Source: Dermatemys mawii
Lineage: Eukaryota > Chordata > Testudines > Dermatemydidae
DNA length: 64,000 nt
Direction of reading: 5' to 3'
Assembly: GCA_007922305.1 (NCBI GenBank)
Contig: ML677348.1
Coordinates: forward strand, 19,655,327 to 19,719,326
Positions within the stretch are counted from its first letter, which is position 1, and every line of letters starts with the position of its first letter. This document shows, in pieces, positions 36,401 to 51,400 of the stretch. Below the pieces are notes generated by a model. That model worked only from the letters and a program-made list of their open reading frames with translations. It ran no database searches and was not told the DNA's origin. The position numbers and the translations under genes were made by a program.

Positions 36401-39400
36401 TTAGTGATGGATCACATATAATCTCTTAAAAAAATAATATATGGGATGTACGATTTTAAAGTCATTCACAATGTTCCTTACTTCATCTTACTGCTCCGAG
36501 TTTGGTCCCTACACACCATGCTGCTTAGCCATAGTTAGTACATAGGATAAGCTTTTCTCTTAGATTTATTTTAAAATATTGGCAATTATACAGTCCAGTC
36601 CTACATGATACTCATTGCCTTCTCCATGGAGATCTGTGGCTTGGAGCACCAAGCAGGTTGAGGTTTAAAGGCCTTGACCACTGCAATTTCTTGCATGCAG
36701 ACAGGATACTACACCCACACAGAACCCTAATGAAGTCACTGGGATTTTGCATGGGTGCAGTCTGAAACATATAATGAATTTCAGGATTATGGCCTAAGAG
36801 AGTAATTGCTATGCAGATTCAGGTGACTTAATTTAAAACAAAGAGAATGATCTCTTTAAAGTCAGGAACCTGAGGCTGCAGCAGCCTTTAGATTTTTATT
36901 CTTCAGAAGCAGAGCTAGGCAGATATTTAAAATAAATTCCGTGAATATTTGCATGAATAGTTAAATGAACTACCTATTTGCAATATTCACAATCTTTTAT
37001 TTTGTTTATGTATCCAGATTTAAGTACAACTTAAAAGAAATCCTGTCTGGGCTCTAGGTGCCCTTATTGCTACATTTAAAATAATTACAAAGACAAAACG
37101 TCAGCATGCTTTTTGGAGTATGTTTGCAAATTGATTGTTACATTTATCCGATCACAAAACAGATGTAAATCATATGGCTGATGTGACTAATCACAATGCA
37201 ACAAAACAATTCAAATAGCAAGCTGCAGAGTCAACAAAATTAATGAAAGTTTTGATGAATGACTAAAATATGTGACTGACTTCATGTGTGCACAGACATT
37301 CTACAAACCGAGAAGGGGCAAGGACCTTCCCCACCTTGGGAGGCCCATCTAAGGGCTAGATGTAACTGGTGTATCTGCACTGCTTCCATATTCTTGGAGG
37401 AGCAGGGAGGTGGAATCAAGACTCTGTCCCTCTTTTCTGCAACATTCACATGTCTCCCACCCCCTAATAGAGGGTTCCACAGGAGTGGGCCTGGCACACA
37501 GACAAGAAAAAGCTGGCAAGGCACACCACCAAAAGGAGTGTAGTAGTGGTTTTGAGTCCCCTATGTATTGCATCATTCAAGGAAGTATTCTGCTTCCATA
37601 ACCGAGAATATCTCCCCATGGTCTCCACGGGGAGGTGTGGCCACACACCACTTTTTACCGTTGGCTGTGTTTAAATGGCACAATTTAGTTCATTATTGTT
37701 TTAGGGAACTGAGTGCTAATATTATATGTGGAAGTTTATCCTCACTAAGTCCTTGTGGACTAATGCTTCTGTTCAGATGAATAATGTAAATCTTAACCAA
37801 CAGAAAAAAACATCACCACATATTTGAAACATCAGTAAAAACAGACTGAAAGAATGACTGCCAAGACGCCTTCAAACCTGGCTCTGGGGCTGCTACAAGA
37901 TAATAGACGCATGTGCAGAAAAATAATACCAATCCCATAATAAAGCAGATTTTGCCAGCTTCAATCCAAACAAAATGCACTCATTCCATGCCTGAAGTGA
38001 GTGACATGCTAAATATATAATTTTTAAACAAGCTCTTTTTTGCTTAGCCATCCTGGACAAAAGGCTGACATGATTATTAATACCACTTCCAAAGACGTGC
38101 TAGGAGATTGGTAGCATGGGTAGGTGAACAAGGTCCATGTCCTAAGGACTTTAAAATGTCGATTTTAGACACTTCACAAGTGAGAATAAGAACAAACAAG
38201 AGGGAGGACTTGAAACATCTCCCCTCTGATTGAAATCTCTGACACTTGGCTTAATATCAGCTTTTCATCAGATTAGTATGGTACCATGTACTAGTAATTT
38301 CCAATCAGGCAGCTATTTCATCTGACCAACTTTTCCAAAGTCTTTCTTTTAAGCAATTCTGGGGTGTTGCCTCCCATAGCTTGTCTTGGTTTTGCAGTCA
38401 GTTGTGAACTCTGCCTTCTCCACTATGTATTTTTTGGGACCTTCCTAAACAAGGCTGTCACTGACTTTGACAGGCCTGGCATCTGGGACCTCCATTTCCA
38501 TGGAATGGTTGTGAAGTAGAAAATGCTGTGTTATTTTACCATGCTGCCTGTTACTCAGTTTAGAGACAAAGCGTGTGAGAGAATGTCTTTTATTGGACCA
38601 ACTTCTGTTGGTGAGAGGGACAAGCTTTCAAACTACACAGAGCCCCTCTTCAGGTCTGGCTTTGTACTGTCCATTAATACATAATGTAAGAATTTTCTAA
38701 CAAATAATTCAGAGATTAGTCCTTATATATGTTGCCATCTCAAAAGGATGGAGAACTTGCGTAAGTTGCTATAAAGTGCACTTTGGACAAGAGAGTACTT
38801 GGGTCACTGTAGTCCTTTTTAAATAAAATTTTTTTAAAAAAACAATCCCTGGTAGATCCAGCAATACTATCTAGAGTCTGCACACTTATAGCCAATGCCT
38901 ATTTAGTATATTGGTAGAAGACATATAAGAATCCCTGAAGAGGGCTCCAGCTTCTTCAATCACGTCTCCCACCCTGTATTAGAGGGTTCCACATGCTCAT
39001 TTCCTTCACTGCTTTGTCCACAGAAGGTTCCCTTTGTTCCTACCTCTTCAATAGTATTCCAATAATTTAAAAAGAAGAAAAGAAGAATAACTAATTGCAT
39101 TATGCTGTTCCCAGCCCCAGCACTGTGGTCATGGAGTTGGTTCCAGGCTGTACAACAAAGCACCTCTGAGCTGTATTAGGGACTGCAGACTGCTTTGCCT
39201 CCCGGCGTGTAACCAGCCGATCCATGTAACTTGAAAACATTTCCAGTACATCCTGACTGGATCAAAGATGTCACATGCACCTGTACTGGTCACACAGTCT
39301 TGGGACTGCAGTACAGTGGTGTGGCAAAATAACTGATGGCTCCGTAAATGTGTAATTCATGAGACAAGTTTAGAATAGAGAAATATGCTGATGAAAGTAA

Positions 39401-42400
39401 TTACCCTGTGATTACACAGTACTTACTGTGTAGGTCTATATTTACTTTGTATGTTAGGTGTGGGTTGTAAAATAGAGGAATTCATACAAAATCCTAGGTG
39501 TCGTTTCAGTCTCATTTTTACCTCAGTCTTTTTGCTTCACTTTTCCTCAGTGTTTAATGATGCTTCACAATGCACACTTGTACTAGTGCATAAAAAAGTC
39601 TCTTCCCATAATTCTGGAAATAGGAATTGTGCTGCATCTTACATGACATGAAGTTTTTAGGATAAAAGTCAAGTTGGCAAATGAATTTAGTAGGGAAGTA
39701 ACAGTAATTGTCTAGATTAGATTTAGATGGGGCGGGGAGGGAGGATGAAGCAGAGCTGCAGTCAGTGTGGATGTGGGAATAGAGCAGTGACAAGCAAGGT
39801 TAGATGGTAACCATAGAACTGGAAGGGACCTTGAGAGGTCATCCAGTCCAGTCCCCTGCGCTCAAGGCAGGACTAAGTATTATCTAGCCCATCCCTAATA
39901 GCTTTTTGTCCAACCTGCTCTTAAAAATCCCCAATGATGGAGATTCCACAACCTTCCTAGGCAACTTATTCCAGTGCTTAACTACTCTGACAGGAAGTTT
40001 TTCCTAATGTCCAACCTAAACTGTCTTTGCTGCAATTTAATCCTATTGCTTCTTGTCCTATCCTCAGAGGTTAAGAACAATAATTTTTCTCCCTCCTCCT
40101 TTAAACAGCCTTTTTATATACTTGAAAACTGTTATCATGTCCCCTCTCAGTCTTCTCCTTTCCAGACTAAACAAACCCTGTTTTTTCAGTCTTCCCTTAT
40201 AGGTCATGTTTCCTAGACCTTTAATCATTTTTGTTGCTCTTCTCTGGACTTTCTCAAGTTTGTCCACATCTTTCCTGAAATGTGGCACCCAGAACTGGCC
40301 AAGTACTCCAGCTGAAGCCTAATCAACGCGGAGTAGAGTGGAAGAATTACTTCTCATGTCTTGCTTACAATACTCCTGCTAATGCTTCCCAGAATGATGT
40401 TTGCTTTTTTTTTTTTTAGCAATAGTGTTACACTGTTGACTCACATTTAGTTTGTGATCCACTATGACCCCCAGATCCCTTTCTGCAATACTCCTTCCTA
40501 GGCAGTCATTTCCCATTTTCTGTGTGTGCAACTGATTGTTCCTAATGGCACTCAAGTCAGGAGAAGTGTGATGTGGAGCTGGAGAGACAACATGAGGATC
40601 AGCTGTAACAACCACTGTGACTAGCAGAAACTTGTGTTGCTAACTCTCACAATATTATTGAGAGTCCTGTGCTATTTGTAATTTTTTAAAGTCCCAGCTC
40701 CTGATTTTGTGCGATTATGTTAGATTTTCTGCTTTCATTTTGTTAAGGTATCTCGCCATTGTGGTTACAGGAAAAAACTTGAAAACATGACTTGATTGCA
40801 CCTTAAAGGCTCAAAAGGCAACTGAAAAAAAAACCAAACCCTGAATCTATTATTTTTAGAAAATTTCATGACCTTTTAAGCCAATTTCATTATTTTGGGG
40901 AGTTGCGGGATAGCAATACTGAGAAATTGGAGAGGTAGGCCAGGGGAGAGAGACAGGAGAGCAACAGGTTAGATCAAACCATTTCAGCACTGACTGAAGT
41001 ACTGCAACCTTTTTATTTACCTGTCCCTCAAAGCAAGAAGAGGGACATGACTGGGATTTGCTCCGCTATCCCCCTGTTAAATCTTCCTCTAATGGGGGAG
41101 CTGAAGTAGACCAAGTGCAAGATGCAGAATTAAATCCTGTGGTCTGTGGTTGCTGCTCAGGTCCAGATGCGGCAATGCGTGCTGGAACCTGCAGTCTCCA
41201 AAGACTGTATCTCCATATTAAAGAGGAAGTTGGCTGCAATGTGCTTCACTTTTATTAAATGTTTATGTGACTTGCAATAGCCAGTGTAGTCCTTGAGGAA
41301 AATGTGTTTAATGCATAGGAACAGTTTGGTTATTCTCTGTAAAAACCACCTAAGAAAGCTGTGGAAAAATCTTTGCAATGAGAGATTCTTCTAAATATAG
41401 ATATGACTCTTTTTTTTCCTTTTCCTATCAGTTGGTTTTTGCTGTCATGGAAACAAGTTATTTCTTTCCTCTTGAAAAGCTAATTAGAAACATGATGAGA
41501 GAAACCTCAGATATAATTAGAAGAAAGTGTAATAGAGAATTCAACTCACCAATGGAAGGCACATCCTGAAACCTGGTTTTAATTTTTCCTGTCATCCTTG
41601 AAATATTGAGTGGAGTAAAGATGTTCTTAATGGGAGTAACTTCTTGTTCCTAAGTGGTCAATGAGGCCAGATTTCCAATACAAACCAGCACTGTTAAACA
41701 ATAAAGTAGACTTGAAGTTGGTAACCATCTTTGTTGTCTCCAGCTAAATATCATGATATTTGAACTTGTACATAAATATAGAGAATTCCAAGTTAAAATA
41801 CATACAGCAGCATTATTTTACAAAGATGTACACACAACTTTAGTTTTCGATGGTCACTGACCCTCTCTGTGTTCAAAGAGGCAGTGTTGTCTTTTGGTCA
41901 GGCATGGGGATTTCCTGGATTCTATTTCCAGCTCTGCCATTAATTTAATTCAGGAGATGAATTTTGAAGAAATTCATCTCCTGTGCACAATATCAGAGTA
42001 ATCAGGCTTTAAGCAATGGAAAATATGGGTGGGGTGGATAATAGAATCTCCTTTTCCACTAGCCACAAGGCAGGACATGGGACAAAGCACTTTTGAGCTC
42101 TATTAAGGACTGCAGACTGCTGGACCCAGCTACATATAACCAATGGACTTATATAGTCATGACTCACCAGCTGAGACCATGGCAGGATTTAAAAATAGAA
42201 TTAATGTCTGTATGAATAGTAACATCCATAGATACATTAAATAGATGAAAAAACATTATAAAGAACATAAACCCTCATGGCTCAGAGTATAAGTCTGCTA
42301 CTAACTGCCTGAAGTTAGGAAAAATTCTTCCTCTGTGAGCAGGTTATTGCATAATTGTCCAGTATGGGTTGGTGGGGTTTTTTTTATTTTTGGTTTTTTT

Positions 42401-45400
42401 GGCCCCTTTTCTGAAGCATCTAGTATTGGCTAGTGTCAGAGACATGGCACTGGTCTAGATAAACATTGGTTGATCCTGGTATCACTGTTACGTTGGAATA
42501 GCAATGAGTGATGTGAAAGCAACAGGAATTGTAAAACATATAGTTATATCATGATTGCTAAGACTGTAAAAATAAGCATTACAGTTCTTCATTTGGTGGA
42601 TTACTGCACCTGTTGATCAGGGTTTTGCCACCCCCTTGTTAGGTTGTATAATGTAATCACATGGGTGTTTGGTGCAGAGAAGAAAGACTCGTCTGGCAGG
42701 GGCCAGAAAAGGACTTAATTAAATTTGCATTAATATCTAAGGATATTTATAGTAGGGAAATATTGGAATTTTTGATGATATTAAGATATACTTTTTAATT
42801 AAATTCAGCGAGGGGCATGGCAGAGGGTGATTGAGCTGCCGAGCAATGCAAGGGGAACAGGGAAAATGGACTTGTATTTAGAGACATAATCTGCTATAGA
42901 GGTACCAGGAGCAGCTGGGAGGTGGGAAGAATGCTGGTCAAATGTTGCTGCACCACTCTGTCTTGTGATTTTTCTATGAATAAAAACAAAACTAATTTTG
43001 GACTATAAGCAGTTTGTTGGATACAATGAAAAATGCTATGCTTGGTTGCTAAGTGCCCTGCATATGAAGCAGGCTGAAGTCCACTCAGCTAATTAACCTG
43101 AAATCATCACATCCCTGCTGAATAAAAGAATATACTAACTATATAGTATACTAGTTTTTATAGCAACCATGTTTATGAGGACCTCCTCTTCCCCCTTCTC
43201 AATAGCTGATAAATACAAATCCTTTAAATACTAATCCTTTCACTATAATTCATTGTAAATCAAATTAAAAACTGAAGAGCCGTCAGATTAAATATATATT
43301 TTGGAGCTATTGGGAACACCTCTGTGTAAAGACAATTGCATATGCATCAACTTCTGACTGTGAGTAACAAAGCTGTTAAAAGAAAAAGATACAGGCCCTG
43401 ATTCAATAGCCCTTACTGTTCAAGTCATCAGAAAGACTCTCATTGTCTTGAATGTGCTTTAGATCTAGGCTTTTATTGCATTTCAGTGCAATTTATTGAA
43501 AAGAGCAGTAGGACAAAAAAAATTCAAATTTGGATGCCTCAAACTAGCCACATAAATCCATATTTAGACTCCTAAATAAGTGCTGCCTGATTTTCAGAGT
43601 TGCCCAGTACTTGCAGCTCCCATAGACATCAAAGGGGAAGGTGGGTGCTCAGCCTGTATGGAAATCAGGCCATTTTAATTTTTTTCTTTAAGTATCTAAA
43701 TATGGGTTTAGGTGGCTAACTTTTAGGCACCCAAATTTGGAAAAATTGGTTTAGGCCAACTTATTAGACGAGGAGCTTGTTTCTCTTCTCAGTCTTATTA
43801 TAGTCCTGTGGAAAGTAACGCTTCTGAAGGCAATGGAGTTACATTATTTAAAACGGCCCGAGAGGAGAGTCAGGTCCAAGGGGGCCCAAAATCTGTGGTG
43901 CCAAGGGCCAACCTGGCATTTACCAGGAGCCAGAGGGCTACTCTTGAGCCAAAGAGATGTTTAGCAACATAAACATAAAGGTGCTAGTCTTCTCTCAACT
44001 GCGAATAGGAATTGTGGTGCTTAAAACCTCTCAGGTTCAAACTCCTCCTTCGTATAGAAATTTGTTTTTAAATCAATAAATGTAGACAACTCCAATATTT
44101 ATTAGAACATAACATAAGAATGGCCCTACTGGGTCAGACCAAAAGTCCATCTAGTCCAGTATCCTATCATCCAACAGTGGCCAGTGGCAGGTGCCCCAGA
44201 GGGAATGAACAGAACAGGTCATCATCAAGTGATCACCTGTTGCCCAGCTTCTGGCAAACACTGGCTAGGGACACCATTCCTGCCCATCCTGGCTAATAGC
44301 CATTGAGGCACCTATCCTCCATGCATTTATCTAGTTCTTTTTTGAACCCTGTTATGGTCTTGGCCTTCACAACATCCTCTGACAAGGAGTTCCACTTGTT
44401 GACTGTGCGTTGTATGAAAAAATATTCTTTTTGTTTTAAACCTGTTGCCTGTTAATTTCATTTGGTGATCCCTAGTTCTTGTGTTTATGAGAAGTAGAAA
44501 ACAGTACTTCCTTATCTACTTTCTCTACACCAGTCATGATTTTATAGACCTCAATCATATCTCCCCTTAGCCGTCTTTTTTCCAGCCTGAAAAGTCGTAG
44601 TCTTATTAATCTCATACGGAAGCTGTTCCATACCCCTAATCATTTTTGTTGCTCTTTTCTGAACCTTTTCCAATTCCAATATATCTTTTGGAGATGGGGT
44701 GATTGGTAATTTTTTGCTATGATCAATTAATTTAAATTGCCTATTTGCATCCATAAGCCATAAAAATCTGGAATTGATTAGCTTTGTCATCACTTTGCAG
44801 CTACAGAAAGAGTGTGACAGTGAGCATCTGTGGGGCATGTTTTAGGATTCATGGGCCACATTTGGACTTCAGGCCACAGTCTGGCTATCCCTGCACTATA
44901 TACTGTATTCTGACAAGTAGTTTCTATAAAAGTAAAATAGCTCCAACTTACAGTTGGCATTTCAAAAATTAATATATGCACACATGCCCACAGACCATAT
45001 GATAAGTGCAAAAATCTATAAATGCACATATCGGAGTATTTTCTAAATATACGTTTTGTTTTGTTTTTATTCACTGAACTAGTGAACATGAATCAGCAAC
45101 TGATATTAAATGGTGCACTGTCATTTTTTTACCTATTCTTTCATTGAGATAATGCTGGAAATTATTGTAAAGGAGAAGAGCCGCTTTAAAATGTTCCCTG
45201 AGCCATTAAAATGGAAGATTAAAGGGATGAGCATGCTGGTGGGAAAAAGGCTGGTTGAGTTTGAAAATGCTTCAGAGAGTGATTTTTTTTTTTCCCCCCT
45301 GGTTGTTTCTTTTCCAGGACCTGCTAACGAGACACAAATTGTTGGTAGCAGATTTCCTAGAACAAAATTATGATACAGTAAGTACAAATAATTTTTAGCC

Positions 45401-48400
45401 TTAGTGGTTTCATATATGTTCTTGCAAACATTACTGTGAGGAGTCCACCCTCACTTGGATCTGAACTGGAAACCTTTTGTAGAGATATTTCTCTTCCACT
45501 CAGGGAAAAAAAAAAGTGGATCTTCTTGATTCTGTGTGTCAATCAAAGCTGTTGGTTCAACAGCACAGCTCCTCCATTCCCCAGGTGAGGGATCCAACTG
45601 GGACAGCAGCATCAGGACTTCATGGAAGGTGCCCGTACTTCAGCCATTTGAATCGTACGTTCTAATCTGCTCATAAACAGAGCATGTACAGCTGAGAGCC
45701 CCACCTTAAACCTTTACTTAGAACCAAGCATCGCAGCCTATAAGCCAGAATAATTAGTTTTACTAAGAGAGAATCGTCCTTAGCCATCTGTAGAAATAAT
45801 ACTTATATCCTGTTTCCAGGCTTCCAGATTTCTAGTACAACTCCATGTCAAAAGCAAATCTTGATTAGGATATGGAACAGTAGAGGGGAAGAGTCTATTC
45901 TCACTTTATTGCACACAACATAGCTACAGTAACACTAGTGGGAGCTACACGTGTACAGATATTAGACCAATTTAATTTTTAAAATATTTACCTTTTGCTA
46001 CAGTTTGGTGCCACCTGGTCAGTGCTAGGGAATAGCTAGTGGTCATTCATGTCCCAGTAATTCCTCAGGGTAGAGGACAAGAGTTACTAGAACTTATTTT
46101 AGTGTTACAGGAAATTGTGTAAATCCCAGGATTTTGAGAAGTGAATATACCTATTATCATCCTATGTAAATTAATCTATTGGTATATTGCATTTCTCTTT
46201 GGTTTGAAATATCTCTGAAAATCAAGTGTAGGTCAGAAAAATTCTGTTGGAATCAACTGAATTTGCACTGACATGGGTGGTGGAATTTAACAGAAGATTA
46301 AGTTCTCATGTTACCTTCAAGCTTGCAGGCTGCTGAGTCACAAATACAGTGTGACTCAGGCAATTTGTATATCTTCACTTATTCTCTTTATCTCTCTACC
46401 AAAGCACTGTGATAAAACGAGTGTCTATCTTAGTTTGTGTAGCACTGATGCTCAAAATACACACAGTGCAGAATAATGTTCTTCAAAGGATTTCCAGTCA
46501 ACAAACAGAAATCTGTTTTATCAGCTAGACAGACTGTTGTGTGTTCAAAACCCTCACTGGTACCTCTTTGAATCATTGAAGATTAAAGGTGGAAGAGAAC
46601 CTCTGGAAGTCATCTAGTCTAACCCCCTGCTCAAAGCAGGATTGGTTCTGCTTTGAGCAGGGGGTTGGGCTAGATGACCTCCAGAGGTTCTCTTCCACCT
46701 TTAATAAATTATCCCCGCCAGGGCTTTGTCAAGCCGGGCTTTAAAAACCTATAAGGATGGAGATTCCCCCACTTCCCAGGTAACCCATTCCAGTATTTCA
46801 CCACCATCCTAGTGAAATAGTTTTTCCTAATATCCAACCTAGATCTCCCCTGCTGCAACTTGAGATCATTGCTCCTTGTTCTGTCATCTGCCACCATTGA
46901 GAACCACCTAGCTCCATCCTCTTTGGAACCCCCCTTCAGGTAGTTGAAAGCAGCTATTAAATCGCCCTCCACTCTTCTTTTCTGCAGACTAAATAAGCCC
47001 AGTTTCCTCAGCCTCTCCTCATAAGTCATGTGTCATTGCCCTCTGCTGGAGACTCTCCAATTTATCTATGCCCTTTATGTAGTGGGGGCCTCAAAATTGG
47101 GCACAATACTCCAGATGTGTCTTCCCCAGTATCGAACAGAGGAGAATAATCACTTCCCTCGACCTGCTGATAATGCTTTACTAACGTAGCCCAGTATGCC
47201 ATTTGCATTCTTGGCAACAAGGGCACACTGTTGACTCATATCCTGCTTCTCATCCACTGTAATCCCCAGATCCTTTTCAGCAGAACTTCTGCTTAGCCAG
47301 TCGGTCCCCAGCCTGTAACAGTGCATGGGATTCTTCTGTCCTAAGTGCAGGACTCTGTACTTGTCCTTGTTGAACCTCATCAGATTTCTTTTGGCCCAAT
47401 CTTCCAATTTGTCTAGGTCACTGTCGACCGTATCGTTACCCTCTAGAGTATCTATCTATCTATCTATCTATCTCCTAGCTGGTGTCATCTGTGAACTTGC
47501 TGAGGGTGCAATCCATCCCACCATCCAGATAATTGATGATGATGTTGAACAAAACCAGCCCCAGGACCGACCCATGGAGGACTCCGCTTGATACCAGCTG
47601 CCAACTAGACATCGAGCCATTTATCACTACCCACTGAGCCCAATGATCTAGCCAGCTTTCTATCCATCTTATAGTCCATTCATCCAATCCATACTTTTTT
47701 TAACTTGCTGGCAAGAATACTGTGAGATTCAGTATCAAAAGCTTTGCTAAAGTCAAGATGTATCACATCCACTGCTTTCCTCATATCTACAGAGCCAGTT
47801 ATCTCATCATAGAAGGCAATCAGGTTGGTCAGGCATGACTTGCCTCTTGGCAAATCCATGTTGACTGTTCCCAATCACCTTCCTCTCCAAGTATTTCAAA
47901 ATGGATTTCTTGAGGACCTGCTTCATGATTTTTCCAGGGACTGAGGTGAGGCTGTAGTTCTCCAGATTCTCCTCCTTCCCTTTTTTAAAGATGGGCACTA
48001 TATTTGCCTTTTTCCAATCATCTGGTGGAATTCTGCACAACTGTGCATGTGCAGAATTTATTTCCCCTGCAGATTTCTTTGTTTCCCTGCAGAAGCAGGG
48101 CTAGCCTGCCCATACCTGGTGCACTTGGCGTTAAGGGGCAAGGCCTTAGGGTATTTCTGGGACAGGTCCAGGCCTTGTGCTGTGTCAGGGTCAGGTGTTG
48201 CCTCACCACTGAGTCCATGTCCTGGGGTTGGGGAGTGGGGAGGCTGTAGGGTGATCTCCCACCTTCGTGCAGCCAGTGGCCTGTGCTCCCCGCTGCCATG
48301 CTGGAGCCTCTGTATTTATTAATTGACAAATCAAACTTTCTGAATTTTGAATTTTTTGGCGCAGAATACCCTCAGGAGTATGTACTGGCATTTTTAGCCC

Positions 48401-51400
48401 TATAGCACAAGCCCAAAACAGTTGTCCTGGATCCTGAGACTCACTGCTGCAGGGTTTTCTTTGCTCTATAGACATTCCCATTATATCCTAAACAAAGGAC
48501 AAATCGTGCCCTGAGATACAAATGAACAACTCCCACTGAAATCAGGGTGTGTTAAACACATACACCTGATGGCAGATTTGGCTTTGAGAATGAAGTTTGT
48601 GGCAATGCTGACAAATGCCCACCATTGGTCTGTAGTGAGATGGGAGGTAAGTAGCATTCCATGTTCACTCTTTGAGTGATGAGAGAGCCAGGGACTGGGT
48701 TCTTTGACACAGCACCCATTCATTTTAACAAACATTTTTGGGTTGGTTTTTTTTATTGCAACAGCATGGACAAGCTAAAGTTAGCTTCAAATAAGACACA
48801 CATGAAATTTGTTTGCATATATAACCTCATTGTTCAAATACACACACATACCACCCAGGCAGAAACAGTGAATGATATTTCAACATGAGAAAGATCAGCC
48901 AGGTCAAGAGGAAATTATGACCATCAAATTGTCACCGTCACCGTTTGTCTGGTTAACAATGATAAACATTTTGTTAATCAAATTTTCCAAGGTGCTGTTC
49001 ATTTTATCTGCACATGACACTTTGGCCATTAAGGTATTTGAGTGCTCTGTTGAACTTGCATCACATGGTGTGATCCAGTGGTTAAAGCAGGGACGGCGGG
49101 TCATTGCTCTTGTATATTTTCCTAACTGCTGTTAATGCTGGATGAACTTGGACAAGTCCCTTAAAACCTCTGCATTGAGAATCATGTGATTCAATCCTGC
49201 ATGGAGCCCTGACTCCCTTGGGGCTCTGTGCAAACACAAGGCTCCACCCATCTGGTACTCAGTGCAGGGTTGGAGTCTTAGGGTACATCTGCATTACAGC
49301 TGAGCAGCTGCTTCTCACCACAGGCAGGCTTACATACACTAGCTCTGTGTGAGCTAGTTTGCTAAAAATAGCAGTGCGGCCGTGGCAACATAGACAGTGG
49401 TGCAGTCTAGCCACCTGAGTGATTGGCTCTTGCTTCCCACAATCATTAATTAAAACTCTTGGCCTGAAGTTTCATGGCCCTGAGTTTTGCCCCATTTTTA
49501 GCAAATCTTTGGGTCATATTCATCAGTGTAGCTTCATTGGCATAAACAGATCTACATTAATTTTAGTGTTCATTAAGATTTGGCCCATTACATTTTTATA
49601 AAATAAAATTAAACTATGCATGCACTACACAAAGTAGTAGTCTCATTACCTTTTCCTCGCATTCTAACCACTTGCTATACCATGTTGAGCCTCTTTCCAC
49701 ATTCATAATTCTTTTTCAGTGCTGATTATCTGTTTGTAAATCACCATGCCTATCTGTGGCTCTGTCTATATTTAATGAACAAGAACTGCAAAACGTCTTA
49801 GCACAAGAGATCTGATCCTGGATGGTGCTGAGCAACCCTCAACTCCCATTTTGAAAGTCCTCCGAACCTAGTGAGGCCCAGAAACTGAAACATTAAGAGG
49901 AGACATTATAAACACTGCAGGACTCCATTATATTTCTGTGTGTCTCAGTTACACTGCCCCATGCTGTGTTGCAGCGCCTTCATTTTGATCTTTAAGCCTC
50001 AAAGGTATAGGGAATAGTAATGACAATGAGGACAACTGAAGTGAAGGAAAAAGGAAAATTGGCAAGTTAGATGCGTGCATAGAAACCCACTAAAAACAGC
50101 AATGTCACTCTAACAAGCCAGACTTCCACCATCCTTCTCTGTCTGTCTTTCCAGGGACATAGGTGGCACTCTAGTTATATAACCCTATGTTGATATAACA
50201 GTTACCTCGATGGTGTCTGTTTATTAATGTTATATTTACGTGTTCTATTTTGGCAGCAAATTCATAACCTTGTATAAGGTGATGGCATAATGTGTAAATC
50301 ACAAAGGCATTAAGTTCCTGATTCTTTGGTGGATTCACATGTGCAAGCAAACACTGATTGGATGTTGCTAATCAGAGGCCAATATGGGCTTGGCTCTGGC
50401 ATCATAAAGAAGTGCTAGAGCTGTGTGCTGCTGCCACCCCCAAAGCTTAGTGCAGGAAGGACCAGTACAGGAGAAGCAATAATATGGCTACACTGTTTGT
50501 TTGTTTTTTTCTTGTTCCCTTAGATCTTTGAAGAATATGAAAAACTGCTTCATTCTGAGAATTATGTCACAAAGAGACAGTCTTTAAAGGTAATGTAAAA
50601 TTCCCGAACACTTTTTTTTTATAGCCATCACCTGCTCAGATTATTACACATACTATTTTAAATCTAGTGCTTGTGAAAATCAGGAGGTATTTTTATGTCC
50701 CTGCACTGGGGTTAGCATTGGAAAGTCAATAAAACGAGGAATACTTGTAACACCAAAAGTCGTAGTTCCTGAGCTCAAATGGCAAAGCCTGGAGTTCTTT
50801 CTCTGAAATGAGGGTGTTATCCTCTTTTCTCACTGTCACCTGAGTTCACAGCCTCCTTCAGAATATAGGTGGGAGTGAGTTTGGTGGATTGTTTGTTGTC
50901 CCCATTTGTCCATGCACCAAGCAATTTGGTAAGATCTGCAGTCTCCTCATGACTAGAACAGAAAAGTGTGGGGTATATGAGGATTGAGGTGAATTAGCAG
51001 AGCAATGTAGAATAGTTGTATTTGCTTTTATTTTATCTGCCTCAATCCAACTGTACACTCCATGCATTAATATGGTATCTATCACTGCAATATTTGGATG
51101 GTCAGTGCTATTGGGCAGTTATTTCACTTGTATAAGCAGCAAATTCACCTCAATTTTTTAAAAAACCCTCCATTTTTGAAGCAACCATGGCCTAAGATAA
51201 AACCCTATTGAAATTTCTGGGGGTAAAGATAAAAATGTGGTGCTTTCATCTTAATCATAAATTCTGTGATGAGTCACAAAGCCTTCATTTTTGTAACTGT
51301 TCCCATAGCTGCTGGGTGAGCTGATTCTGGACCAACGCAACTTTGCCATCATGACAAAATACACCAGCAAACCAGAGAACCTGAAGCTAATGATGAACCT

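Larger units (their letters stand above)
36101..45317 (+). other. CAB39L intron 4
   Basis: A 9.2-kb phase 0 intron. It contains a copy of the TTTTATTGGACCAAC repeat (38571-38662), antisense CR1 (39800-40590), a CATGA-type repeat (40628-40925), an MIR-like scrap near 41880, a 14-bp hairpin, a sense CR1 tail (42180-42490), a 'TTTAGGCA' repeat (43550-43740) and another antisense CR1 (44102-44702). 36110-38560 and 42500-43540 show nothing recognisable. Confidence 0.85.
46582..48030 (-). mobile_element. Longest CR1 LINE copy, antisense, with inverted 3' end
   Basis: Five - strand frames together cover much of the reverse transcriptase. These are 48040-47807 ([20 protein letters not shown]), 47874-47680 ([20 protein letters not shown]), 47687-47475 (ends LSKFTDDTS, the degraded FADDT box), 47407-47150 ([20 protein letters not shown]) and 47029-46709 ([17 protein letters not shown]). 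Frame shifts between them show it is dead. The 3' end carries an inverted duplication (46582-46705). A TATC microsatellite lies inside at 47450-47474. Confidence 0.88.
45378..50523 (+). other. CAB39L intron 5
   Basis: A 5.1-kb phase 0 intron. It is dominated by the longest CR1 copy of the window (46582-48030), directly followed by a CTGCAGATTTCTTTG-type repeat to about 48395. An MIR-like scrap (49070-49175) and a MITE (49275-49415) follow. 49450-50500 shows nothing recognisable. Confidence 0.85.
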
